From Oscillospiraceae bacterium (GTDB taxonomy: Bacteria > Bacillota > Clostridia > Oscillospirales > CAG-272), in the NCBI GenBank assembly GCA_015064885.1, contig SVRJ01000003.1:30861-94860 (forward strand): 64,000 nucleotides of DNA. Reading direction: 5' to 3'. Shown here piece after piece: positions 7,588 through 15,673 of this stretch; within the stretch, counting starts at the first letter, position 1; every line of letters begins with the position of its first letter. The notes under the pieces are model-generated. The model worked only from the letters and a program-made list of their open reading frames with translations. It was not told the DNA's origin and ran no database searches. A program made the position numbers and the translations under genes.

Positions 7588-8850
7588 ATGAAAACGAATT
7601 ACACGAAATTAAAATTTGCTTGTTACACCACCAATATGTCGATGTCTGTGGTGGCAAGCCTCTCTCCGGTCCTCTTCACTACCTTTTACAGAGAATACGG
7701 TATATCATTTTCTCTTCTCGGACTACTTGTACTCGTAAACTTTTTCACACAGCTTGCGGTAGATCTGATATTCTCCTTCTTCTCTCATAGGTTCAACATT
7801 CCGCTTGCAATAAAGCTCACCCCCGTAATAACGCTTCTCGGATTACTCATATACGCGCTCTTTCCTTTTTTGCTACCCGAGTACACCTACGTCGGGCTCG
7901 TCATCGGAACGATCGTGTTTTCCGCTTCGAACGGACTTGCAGAGGTGCTTATAAGCCCTGTGATCGCCGCTATTCCCGCAAAGGATCCCGACAGAGAGAT
8001 GAGCAAGCTTCACTCCATATATGCGTGGGGTGTCGTATTCGTGATAATTTTTTCAACTCTTTTCCTTTCGATCTTCAAAAGCCAAAGCTGGCAGATACTC
8101 GCGCTCGTTCTTATGCTGATACCGCTCAGCTCGGTCCTTCTCTTCGTCGGAACCGATATCCCCGAGATGAAAACGGAAGAAAGAGTCTCGGGAGTGCTTA
8201 AATTCTTAAAGAACAAGAGCCTCTGGCTCTGCGTTGCAGCCATATTCTTCGGAGGAGCCGCTGAATGCACAATGGCTCAATGGTGCTCGGGTTACCTTGA
8301 ACAAGCATTCATGATAGATAAGGTAAAGGGTGATATTTTCGGTGCGGCACTGTTTGCCCTCATGCTCGGAACGGGCAGGACGCTCTATTCAAAGATAGGC
8401 AAAAACATCGCACCCGTCCTCTTTTTCGGCATGCTCGGTGCAACCGCCTGCTATCTTGTTGCGGCGCTCTCGGGAGTACCGTTCATAGGCCTTGTCGCAT
8501 GTGCTCTCACAGGCTTTTGCGTTTCGATGCTTTGGCCGGGAAGCCTCATAGTAGCCTCAGACAGATTTCCCGCGGGAGGAGTGTTCATATATGCCATGAT
8601 GGCTGCGGGCGGAGATCTCGGAGCCTCGGTCGGTCCTCAGCTCGTCGGAATCATCACCGACACCGCAATAGCTGCTTTTGATGCAGATACTCTTATGCAG
8701 ACATTCGGACTTTCACCCGAGCAATTTGGGATAAAGCTCGGTATGCTCGTCGGAATGATCTTCCCCCTTATAGGTATCTTTGTTACCGCTCGCATACTGA
8801 AAAGCAAAAAGGCATCTTCCGTAAATACGGATAGGCCGATGGAGATATAA
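7588..8850 (+). CDS. MFS transporter, FucP/GluP-like
   Basis: 420 residues from the ATG at 7588. An upstream in-frame TTG at 7522 is the -35 box of the promoter, so it cannot be the start; the real site is weak (CAGGGACAGATCAA before ATG). About 12 hydrophobic helices are seen along the whole length, with a short cytosolic break near the middle (KTEERVSGVLKFLKNK). The general look is that of fucose/glucose-type proton symporters. Substrate cannot be told; its neighbour upstream is a sugar carrier-glycosidase fusion, which makes a sugar plausible. It overlaps the next gene by one base (TAATG), so tcdA is translated from the same message. Confidence 0.8.
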   Translation: MKTNYTKLKFACYTTNMSMSVVASLSPVLFTTFYREYGISFSLLGLLVLVNFFTQLAVDLIFSFFSHRFNIPLAIKLTPVITLLGLLIYALFPFLLPEYTYVGLVIGTIVFSASNGLAEVLISPVIAAIPAKDPDREMSKLHSIYAWGVVFVIIFSTLFLSIFKSQSWQILALVLMLIPLSSVLLFVGTDIPEMKTEERVSGVLKFLKNKSLWLCVAAIFFGGAAECTMAQWCSGYLEQAFMIDKVKGDIFGAALFALMLGTGRTLYSKIGKNIAPVLFFGMLGATACYLVAALSGVPFIGLVACALTGFCVSMLWPGSLIVASDRFPAGGVFIYAMMAAGGDLGASVGPQLVGIITDTAIAAFDADTLMQTFGLSPEQFGIKLGMLVGMIFPLIGIFVTARILKSKKASSVNTDRPMEI

Positions 8851-9554
8851 TGGAGAATAATTATTTTGACAGAGAGATAGCACTCATAGGTATCGAAGCC
8901 TTCAACCGCCTGAAAAACGCTTCCGTCCTTATTTTCGGAGTGGGCGGAGTCGGAGGATACGCCCTTGAGGCGCTTGTCAGAGCGGGAATCGGAAGAATTA
9001 CAGCGGTAGACGGTGACTGCGTAAGTGATACGAACATCAACAGGCAGATACTCGCCACGAGAGACACTGTAGGAATGAAGAAGGTAGACGCCGCCAAGGC
9101 GCGTGCTCTGTCGATAAATCCGGACATAAGTTTTTCTGCGATAGATATGTTCTATCTTCCCGAAAATGCGAATGAACTTGATTTTTCGGGATATGACTAT
9201 ATCATAGACGCAATCGACACGGTAAGTGCAAAAATAAATATTGCCGAGCGTGCGGGAAAGCTCGGAATACCCCTCATATCATGCATGGGGACCGCAAACA
9301 GAAAAAGCAGCGCCGGCTTTTCGATATGCGACGTATATGAAACGAGCGGCTGCCCACTTGCCCGCGTAATGCGCAGAGAATGTAAAAAGAGAGGCATCGA
9401 AGGCTTCAAGGTCGTATTCAGCGCAAGTGAAAGCGAAAAAACGACCGTAAAAGACGAAAACGGAAGAAACGTTCCGGCATCGATATCATACGTTCCGCCT
9501 ATAGGAGGACTCCTTGCAGCGGAAGAGGTAATAAGACATATTGCTAAAATATAA
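8850..9554 (+). CDS. tcdA: tRNA threonylcarbamoyladenosine dehydratase (TcdA)
   Basis: 234 residues, the usual length for the short TcdA/YgdL form. The N-terminus has the E1/ThiF-type nucleotide site FGVGGVGGYALEALVR, then DGDCVSDTNINRQILA and the acidic YDYIIDAIDTVSAK. TcdA uses ATP to cyclise t6A at position 37 of ANN-decoding tRNAs to ct6A, in the cytosol. Cys residues in the second half (SCMGTANRKSS, CDVYETSGCPLARVMRREC) match the family. The start overlaps the preceding transporter stop by one base, and thioredoxin follows after 19 bases, so the three genes appear to form one transcript. Confidence 0.93.
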   Translation: MENNYFDREIALIGIEAFNRLKNASVLIFGVGGVGGYALEALVRAGIGRITAVDGDCVSDTNINRQILATRDTVGMKKVDAAKARALSINPDISFSAIDMFYLPENANELDFSGYDYIIDAIDTVSAKINIAERAGKLGIPLISCMGTANRKSSAGFSICDVYETSGCPLARVMRRECKKRGIEGFKVVFSASESEKTTVKDENGRNVPASISYVPPIGGLLAAEEVIRHIAKI

Positions 9555-9573
9555 AAACAAAGGAGAACAAACT

Positions 9574-9879
9574 ATGAAAGAAATTAACGCAATTGAATTT
9601 GAAGAGCTCGTAAAGGGCAGTGAGGGCAGAGTTATCGTAGACTTTTTCGCTACTTGGTGCGGTCCGTGCAAGATGCTTGCGCCTATACTTGAAAAGGTGG
9701 CGGAAGATAACACCGACATTGAATTTTACAAAGTAGACGTGGATAAATGCGACGAGCTTGCCGCTCTCTACGGTATCGTAAGTATTCCCACGCTCATCTG
9801 CTTTGAAAAGGGCGAAGAGGTAAAAAGACAGATCGGCGGCCTCGGCAGAGGACCTCTTAACGATTTTGTGAGAAACTAA
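9574..9879 (+). CDS. trxA: Thioredoxin
   Basis: 101 residues from the ATG at 9574, which follows AAGGAGAACAAACT. The redox motif is WCGPCK in the standard position, after VIVDFFATWCGPCK, and the cis-proline segment SIPTLICF and the C-terminal glycines (IGGLGRG) are present. It is a cytosolic dithiol reductant for enzymes such as ribonucleotide reductase and methionine sulfoxide reductases. It is the last gene of the transporter-tcdA-trx unit and is followed by a long hairpin. A separate thioredoxin reductase is not in the window. Confidence 0.96.
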   Translation: MKEINAIEFEELVKGSEGRVIVDFFATWCGPCKMLAPILEKVAEDNTDIEFYKVDVDKCDELAALYGIVSIPTLICFEKGEEVKRQIGGLGRGPLNDFVRN

Positions 9880-9898
9880 AAAGCGAAGCGATCCTTGT

Positions 9899-9937
9899 AT
9901 ATCTCCCAAAAGCTCCCAAAACGCTTTTGGGAGATAT
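9899..9937. repeat. Perfect 15-bp inverted repeat between trxA and the glycyl radical operon
   Basis: ATATCTCCCAAAAGC at 9899-9913 pairs perfectly with GCTTTTGGGAGATAT at 9923-9937 around a nine-base loop. No T-run follows on either strand, so it is not a standard intrinsic terminator; it could be an mRNA end-protecting or processing hairpin, a protein site, or a factor-dependent terminator. Confidence 0.7.
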
Positions 9938-10013
9938 GCGACTATAAGAACTGGCAAAGATCAAGTTTAACGAATATCTTTCAAGTACCGTAACAGTACA
10001 AAGGTAAACAAAA

Positions 10014-12230
10014 ATGAAAACGTATACAAAAAACGTCGAGGAAGCTATTTCTGCCTTGACCGAACGCCCGATGCTTGCCGCAGATGCGGAAAGGATAACC
10101 ATAGCACACTCCTTGCTGAACGAGGAGCCTTCGCTGCCGCAGCCTGTAAGATTTGCACGTGCTGTGGCGGCACTTCTTGACGGAGTCTCGGTTCCGATCG
10201 AAAGTCATGATCTTATTGCCGGGAGATCGGTTCAAAGAGAGCTTACGGACGATGAGGAAATGATGTTCTCCGAGCTTATCTCGGATCCGCGTTCCCCTTA
10301 TAAGACCTCCGTCCTTTCAGCAGGACACTGCTCGTATGATTGGGATATGATAGCAGAAAACGGTATGCCCGGACTTATCGCCAAGGCAAAGGCATCGCTG
10401 AGCAGCAAAAGCGATCCGGAAAGCCGTATCTTCCTCTCCTCGGTCATTGAGGTGTACGATGCCATCGTACGCTATATTCTCAGATATTCCGAAGCGGCAC
10501 GCGAGCGTGGGATGACAGAGCTTTCACTCACCCTCAAAAAAGCCGCACTTGAAAAGCCTTCAGACTTCCGCACAGCGCTCCAGCTGATGTGGATAATAAC
10601 CCTTATAAATTGCTCGTATATTACAGCCAACCCCACTCTTACGGTGGGCAGACTCGACCGCATTCTTTATCCCTTTTACAAGGCGGACACAGAATCGGGA
10701 AGGCTCACGCGTGATGAGGCAAAGGAGCTTATCACCGATTACTACTGCAAGCACAATCTTAATATGGGACGCGGAGAGCATCAGATCGGAGACGCTTCGA
10801 ACTCCACGACCTTTGCGAGAGTATTCAATTTTGACGCCCCGCAGTATCTTTTACTCGGTGGAACAGATATTGGCGGCAGATATGCGGTGAACGAGCTTAC
10901 ATATCTTTTTGCCGAATGCATCAAACCCGAATTTAAAAATCCCGTCGTTGTATTTTACTACTCACCCGGAATGGATAAAGAATACCCCGAGCTTTGGAGG
11001 ATACTTTCATCGCGCGCTCTTTCCTCGTCCGCTCTTATGTTCTATAACGACTCATGCGTAAAGAGCGCCTATCGCCGCCTCGGTCTTCCCGAGGAGGATT
11101 TTGCCGATTATCATCATTTCGGATGCAATTGGCCTTCCCCGGGATCTCATAGCTTTTGGATAAATGGGGCACCTTCGGCACGCCACTATGACGTGTACGT
11201 CTCCGAGGGTAAGCGCGCGGATCCGTATTCCTTTGCCCGCATTCCGCAAAAGGGCTGGCAGGACGTGCTTATAGACATCCTTCATAAATACCGCGACCGT
11301 ACGGACGTAACTATCGAGGATATCTATTCGGATTACTTCGACTTTATGAATTCGTTTTGCGAAAAAAAGATCGAGAGAGGCGTCCGTGAGGTGCGTATTC
11401 GACGAATGAGGCCTTCATCCGTATGCTTTTTCTGCGATTGCTTCACAAGGGCGCCGATAGAACGCGGAGAGTGCTTCACAGCCTGTGCCAAATACATCTT
11501 TGCGCTATTGAATTTTCAGATGTTCGGAACCGTATGCGACTGTTTTACTGTTATTGACGCGCTCGTTTTCCGTGACAAAAGGCTGACACTCGGCGAGCTT
11601 CTCGATGCGGTAGATTCTGATTTTGAAGGCCACGAAATGACACTTGCACTCTGCAGATCGGTTCCCAAATACGGAAGTAACGACGCCTTTTCCAATATGC
11701 ACGTGAAAAGACTTGCAGAGGAAATGGCAAATATCGCACGCAAGTGCTCAAAAAAATATATGGAAAGCGACGGTTTTATCGGTGTGCCCTGCTTACAGAG
11801 TGACACTTGGCACATCAAATACGGACGAAAATACGGAGCGACTCCGGACGGTCGCCGTGCCGGAATGCCGTTCACTCAGAACTCACGGCCTGCCAACGGC
11901 TCGTGTACTTCCGGAATTACGGGGATGCTCAATTCCATGCTCAATATACCTTCAGACGGCTTTGTCTCGGGCGCACTCAATCTTGACGTCGACCCGAAGC
12001 AATTTCAAAAGGAAGACGGAATCGATGTATTTGCCTCTATACTTGCGGTTTATTTCAATCGCGGAGGGCTGCACGCACAGGTGACCTCGGTAAGCCGAGA
12101 GGAGCTTCTGGATGCGCAGATAAATCCGCAGCTGCACAGGGATCTGAGAGTGCGGATAACCGGATACAGCGGTATTTTCGTAGATATTTCAAGGCCGCTG
12201 CAGAATGATATTATTGAAAGAATGAAATAA
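10014..12230 (+). CDS. Glycyl radical enzyme of unassigned subclass (pyruvate formate-lyase family)
   Basis: 738 residues. The C-terminus carries the glycyl radical loop RVRITGYSGIF, with the radical predicted at G717. The active-site thiyl is predicted at C371 in FGCNWPSPG, which fits the GCxxP pattern of the family. Other family marks are ATPDGRRAG near residue 620 and GGLHAQVTSVS before the radical loop. In diol dehydratases, choline lyase and several decarboxylases the Cys is followed by V-E; here it is N-W, so the general-base Glu at that place is missing and the reaction is not one I can name. It is also cysteine rich (CFFCDCF and ECFTACAKY near 470-490). The gene starts an operon with an aldo/keto reductase 15 bases downstream and the activating enzyme after that. 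It needs anaerobic conditions. Alternatives are a pyruvate formate-lyase-like homologue without known activity. Confidence 0.88.
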   Translation: MKTYTKNVEEAISALTERPMLAADAERITIAHSLLNEEPSLPQPVRFARAVAALLDGVSVPIESHDLIAGRSVQRELTDDEEMMFSELISDPRSPYKTSVLSAGHCSYDWDMIAENGMPGLIAKAKASLSSKSDPESRIFLSSVIEVYDAIVRYILRYSEAARERGMTELSLTLKKAALEKPSDFRTALQLMWIITLINCSYITANPTLTVGRLDRILYPFYKADTESGRLTRDEAKELITDYYCKHNLNMGRGEHQIGDASNSTTFARVFNFDAPQYLLLGGTDIGGRYAVNELTYLFAECIKPEFKNPVVVFYYSPGMDKEYPELWRILSSRALSSSALMFYNDSCVKSAYRRLGLPEEDFADYHHFGCNWPSPGSHSFWINGAPSARHYDVYVSEGKRADPYSFARIPQKGWQDVLIDILHKYRDRTDVTIEDIYSDYFDFMNSFCEKKIERGVREVRIRRMRPSSVCFFCDCFTRAPIERGECFTACAKYIFALLNFQMFGTVCDCFTVIDALVFRDKRLTLGELLDAVDSDFEGHEMTLALCRSVPKYGSNDAFSNMHVKRLAEEMANIARKCSKKYMESDGFIGVPCLQSDTWHIKYGRKYGATPDGRRAGMPFTQNSRPANGSCTSGITGMLNSMLNIPSDGFVSGALNLDVDPKQFQKEDGIDVFASILAVYFNRGGLHAQVTSVSREELLDAQINPQLHRDLRVRITGYSGIFVDISRPLQNDIIERMK

Positions 12231-12245
12231 CAGAGAGGGATAAGC

Positions 12246-13181
12246 ATGAAAAAAATCACTCTTACAAACGGACTCAGTGTCTCTCCGATCTGCCTTGGGG
12301 CTATGATGTTCGGAACTACGGTCTCAAAGGAGGCTGCTTACAGGATCCTTGATTCCTACGTTGATATGGGAGGCAACTTTATCGACACGTCAAACAACTA
12401 TGCTCACTGGGCAGGAACGGGCGACGAAAGTGAAACGCTCCTCGGAGAGTGGCTCAGCGACAGAGGGTGCCGTGATAAATTAATTATTGCAACGAAGGTC
12501 GGCTTTGACCGTCACGGAGCAGGAGCCGGACTTAGACGCGAGCAGATCGAATATTGGTGCGACGAAAGCCTTCGCAAGCTCAGAACCGACCGTATCGATC
12601 TCTATTACGCCCACACCGATGACCCGAATACTCCAATAGAGGAAACCGCCGAGGCGTTTGACTTGCTCGTAAAAAAGGGAAAGGTGCGCCTTCTCGGCGG
12701 AAGCAATTACGATACCTGGAGATTTGCCGAGTTCAACTATACCGCAAAGGAAAAAGGACTTACGCCCTATACGGTGATGCAGCAAAGATTCACCTACCTC
12801 AACGCACGCCACGATATTAAACCTAATTATATTTTTAACGAAAACACAGGCCGCGAGCGTCTGAGATTTCTGGAGGACAAGGACATCCCGCTTGTAGCAT
12901 ATTCCTCTCTTATTCGCGGAGCGTACGAAATGCCCGAGCGTCTGCCCGAAAACTACGTCGGAGGCGCAAGGCTTGAGATCCTTTCGAAAATGGCACTTGA
13001 AAAGCGAGTCTCCCGCAGTGCGCTTGCTATCGCTTGGATGTGCAACGCTCACAGAATGAAGGGATATCCGAGAGTCATTCCGCTTTTTTCCTCGTCAAAT
13101 CCAAAGCATTTCTCGGATAATTGCAGCGGTGCGTATTTAGAGCTCACCGACGAGGAAATGAATATACTTACCGAAGCATGA
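12246..13181 (+). CDS. Aldo/keto reductase
   Basis: 311 residues, ATG after AGAGAGGGATAAGC. The TIM-barrel AKR fold is clear and the catalytic tetrad can be read: D47 and Y52 (FIDTSNNYAHW), K84 (IIATKVGF) and H123 (YYAHTDD). The enzyme would reduce an aldehyde or ketone, or oxidise an alcohol, with NAD(P)H in the cytosol. It sits between a glycyl radical enzyme and its activase and overlaps the latter by four bases (ATGA). This tight packing suggests it works on the product or the substrate supply of the glycyl radical enzyme. The substrate is not deducible; the C-terminal half keeps the cofactor segment FSSSNPKH. Confidence 0.92.
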   Translation: MKKITLTNGLSVSPICLGAMMFGTTVSKEAAYRILDSYVDMGGNFIDTSNNYAHWAGTGDESETLLGEWLSDRGCRDKLIIATKVGFDRHGAGAGLRREQIEYWCDESLRKLRTDRIDLYYAHTDDPNTPIEETAEAFDLLVKKGKVRLLGGSNYDTWRFAEFNYTAKEKGLTPYTVMQQRFTYLNARHDIKPNYIFNENTGRERLRFLEDKDIPLVAYSSLIRGAYEMPERLPENYVGGARLEILSKMALEKRVSRSALAIAWMCNAHRMKGYPRVIPLFSSSNPKHFSDNCSGAYLELTDEEMNILTEA

Positions 13182-13948
13182 TACCGTTTGTCTTTGATAT
13201 AAACAGATCCTCGACCGCAGACGGTCCGGGCGTAAGAACTGCTTTTTTCTTCAAGGGCTGCAATCTTGACTGCAAATGGTGTCACAACCCCGAGGGAAAA
13301 TCACCTGCACCCGAGCTTGCTCTCTTTTCCGAAAAATGTATCGGATGCGGAATATGTGAAAGAATATGTCGGAGCCGTGAGGAATGTATATCCTGCGGAG
13401 AATGTACCGCCATGTGCCCGCAGGGTGCGAGAAAACTCTACGGTCACAGATATACCGCAGAGGAGCTTTACTCTATCGCAGCAGAGGATCTGGATTTTTT
13501 CCGTGCAAGCGGCGGTGGAGTAACGTTTTCGGGCGGAGAATGCATGCTTTATCCGAGTTTTTTAGCCGAGCTTTCAAGGAGGTGCGTTCTTGGAGGTATT
13601 GACGTAGCAATAGACACTGCAGGGCACGTTCCGTGGAGTCATTTTGAAGCGGTACTTTCTTACGTATCATGCTTCCTTTACGATATCAAGGCCATTGATC
13701 CCGCGCTTCATAAGCTCGGCACGGGGGTTGATAATTATCTTATACTCGACAATCTTGAAAAGCTGATACGCACAGGCAAGAAAATAATTATCCGCACGCC
13801 CGTTATTCCCGAATATAACGACGGGGCGGAGCTTGAAAGAATAACCTCATATTGCGCAAAGCGTGGGCTTACGCACGAGCTTTTACCGTATCACAGTATC
13901 GGTGAAAATAAAAAACTCGCTCTGTATGCGGCAAAAAATCAAAAATAA
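13178..13948 (+). CDS. Glycyl-radical enzyme activating enzyme (radical SAM)
   Basis: 256 residues from the ATG at 13178, which overlaps the reductase stop (ATGA); an earlier in-frame start at 13121 would lie inside the reductase. The radical SAM cluster is C28, C32, C35 (CNLDCKWC) after the activase signature TADGPGVRTAFF. Two extra [4Fe-4S] sets follow: C54, C57, C60, C64 and C70, C73, C76, C80, as in activases of the glycerol dehydratase and benzylsuccinate type rather than pyruvate formate-lyase. SGGGVTFSGGE is the SAM-binding segment. It would use SAM to place the radical on G717 of the enzyme two genes upstream. A bidirectional terminator follows the stop. Confidence 0.95.
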   Translation: MIPFVFDINRSSTADGPGVRTAFFFKGCNLDCKWCHNPEGKSPAPELALFSEKCIGCGICERICRSREECISCGECTAMCPQGARKLYGHRYTAEELYSIAAEDLDFFRASGGGVTFSGGECMLYPSFLAELSRRCVLGGIDVAIDTAGHVPWSHFEAVLSYVSCFLYDIKAIDPALHKLGTGVDNYLILDNLEKLIRTGKKIIIRTPVIPEYNDGAELERITSYCAKRGLTHELLPYHSIGENKKLALYAAKNQK

Positions 13949-13990
13949 AGGCTGATCCGCCAAACACATAACGGCGAATCAGCCTTTTTA
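13949..13990. terminator. Terminator between the glycyl radical operon and the serpin gene
   Basis: AGGCTGATCCGCC at 13949-13961 pairs with GGCGAATCAGCCT at 13973-13985, with one mismatch, then TTTTTATTA. It directly overlaps the end of the activase reading frame and serves the + strand; the facing serpin gene may share it. Confidence 0.85.
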
Positions 13991-14010
13991 TTATAAATAT
14001 ACCGTAAGTA

Positions 14011-15327
14011 TCAATTCACACTATTCACAACACCGGCAAAAAGAACTGCACCGTAGCTATCTGTGATCACGAACCCGAAGGCTCTGTCAACGATGTAGTC
14101 GTGATATACCTCCTCATATCCATCAAGAGGACCTGCCGCGCCTGCCATCGGCATAACGGTAACAGCCGCACCTTCGATGCCCCTATCATTCACGTCGATG
14201 CTACACTTATGGATAACACCGTCGCAAGCAAGCTTCTCGTCTGTTACGTTTGAAAGGTCGCACTGTTCAAAATCAAACAGATCGTTGATTCCAAAATCGT
14301 TTTTGAGTATCTCGGCGAGATCACCGTCAAAGGAAGCCTTGTATTCCGGGAAAAAGACTCTTGTGTGATGCAAAAGCTTGTTTTCCTCATCAATGTATCC
14401 GTAATCACCGAGATTGTTGATATTGTAAATGTTGTCCGAGGTGAATACTTCCTCAAGAGTATGTCCGTCGGTGGGAAGGATAAACTTAATATCAAAGCCG
14501 TGCTCTGTTCTTGTGTAGAATGAGGTATATCCCTCTCCTTCGTAGATGTTACCGTTAAAATAATAGCCTTGAAGCAGCTTGGTGTTTATCATGCTTCCGT
14601 CTGCGTTTTTGAAATCATACGCCTTATCGGTAAACTTAAGCTCGTCACCATCCTCGTTCCAAACCTCTTTGAGATAGAACGTATTGATGAGCGTGATCAA
14701 GGTCTCGGGTGACAGATCGAGGTCACTGTCAATAACACCGTGTGTTTTGTCCTTGATATAGGCGTTGATCGCCTTCTCGCCCTCACTCGTCTTAAAGTTC
14801 ACGCTGAACAAGTCGCAGTTAAAGTTACTTGCAAGATCGTTTATACCATCTTCTTTGAGCGTAGTATTCTTATCCACCCAAATAGAATTTGCAAGCTCCT
14901 CGAATGCGAGGATCTTCTTGTTATTCATCATATTGGTGTAGTAATACTCGCGGTTGGAGAAGGCATAAAGCACCTTGGTGAAATTCTTTACCTCATCGTA
15001 GGTAACACCCACGGCGTTCAGTATTTCATCCCTTGTTTCGCCGCCCGAACACTCGGTTGCAAGAGCGAGTGCCATATAGACCGACACGGGCGAGATGCAA
15101 ATATTCGATTGCTTATTGCTGTCTGCATAGACCTCATAGGTAAGCTTTGAAGCAAAGGCATCTAACTTGTCAAGGAAATTCTCATAGCTTTCTTCTTTCG
15201 CATCCGAGTATTCGACCTCAATTGCTTTCGCCGCAAGTGCCAAGGAATAATTCTCGGGATTTACGGCGCAGGATGAAAAAGCGAGACATATTGTTAAAAC
15301 GAGAATTAACGATATAAATTTCTTCAT
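14011..15327 (-). CDS. Serpin-family lipoprotein
   Basis: 438 residues from the ATG at 15327 (AGGAG eight bases upstream; an adjoining GTG would add one residue). The start is a lipoprotein signal peptide ending in the lipobox AFSSC, so the protein is probably anchored outside the membrane. The serpin fold is shown by SNICISPVSVYMALALA, ANSIWVDKN, LINTFYLKEVW and the C-terminal FVITDSYGAVLFAG. The reactive loop begins at DRGIEGAAVT; by hinge spacing the scissile pair would be about A397-A398, which suggests trapping of an elastase-like protease. Bacterial serpins of gut organisms are thought to guard against host or bacterial proteases. It is likely co-transcribed with the small membrane protein upstream of it. 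Confidence 0.9.
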   Translation of the reverse strand: MKKFISLILVLTICLAFSSCAVNPENYSLALAAKAIEVEYSDAKEESYENFLDKLDAFASKLTYEVYADSNKQSNICISPVSVYMALALATECSGGETRDEILNAVGVTYDEVKNFTKVLYAFSNREYYYTNMMNNKKILAFEELANSIWVDKNTTLKEDGINDLASNFNCDLFSVNFKTSEGEKAINAYIKDKTHGVIDSDLDLSPETLITLINTFYLKEVWNEDGDELKFTDKAYDFKNADGSMINTKLLQGYYFNGNIYEGEGYTSFYTRTEHGFDIKFILPTDGHTLEEVFTSDNIYNINNLGDYGYIDEENKLLHHTRVFFPEYKASFDGDLAEILKNDFGINDLFDFEQCDLSNVTDEKLACDGVIHKCSIDVNDRGIEGAAVTVMPMAGAAGPLDGYEEVYHDYIVDRAFGFVITDSYGAVLFAGVVNSVN

Positions 15328-15347
15328 CACATAGACTCCTTTCTGTT

Positions 15348-15584
15348 TTATTTCCGTTTAAATATACGTATAATAACCGATACGACTATTGAAATAATAC
15401 CAAACGCGGCAAGCAAGAAATATATTCCGCTATGTTGCCGGAAAAACACAAAAACCAACGTGTAGAGGTCTGCTCCGCCAATTACGTCCTTATCATTCGC
15501 AGAAATAACCGAAAGTATAGCAGCTACACATATAAGGATAATTCCAAGAACAAGAAGTAAGGTTGCAACAAATTTTCTTTTCAT
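15348..15584 (-). CDS. Small two-helix membrane protein, unknown
   Basis: 78 residues, with a strong AGGAGG eight bases before the ATG. It has one hydrophobic helix at ~5-28, a polar segment with GGADLYT, and a second helix at ~53-73 ending in the basic IRIFKRK. No family is recognised. It lies 20 bases upstream of the serpin start on the same strand, so both are probably on one message; a role in serpin display or membrane stress is only a guess. The real ribosome binding site argues that it is a genuine gene. Confidence 0.65.
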   Translation of the reverse strand: MKRKFVATLLLVLGIILICVAAILSVISANDKDVIGGADLYTLVFVFFRQHSGIYFLLAAFGIISIVVSVIIRIFKRK

Positions 15585-15673
15585 AGAAGCACCTCCTTTG
15601 TGATATTATTTCCGCCTATGCAGGCGAGATCACACCTTGAAGAATTCGCCATTCACTAAATACAGTATACGCC

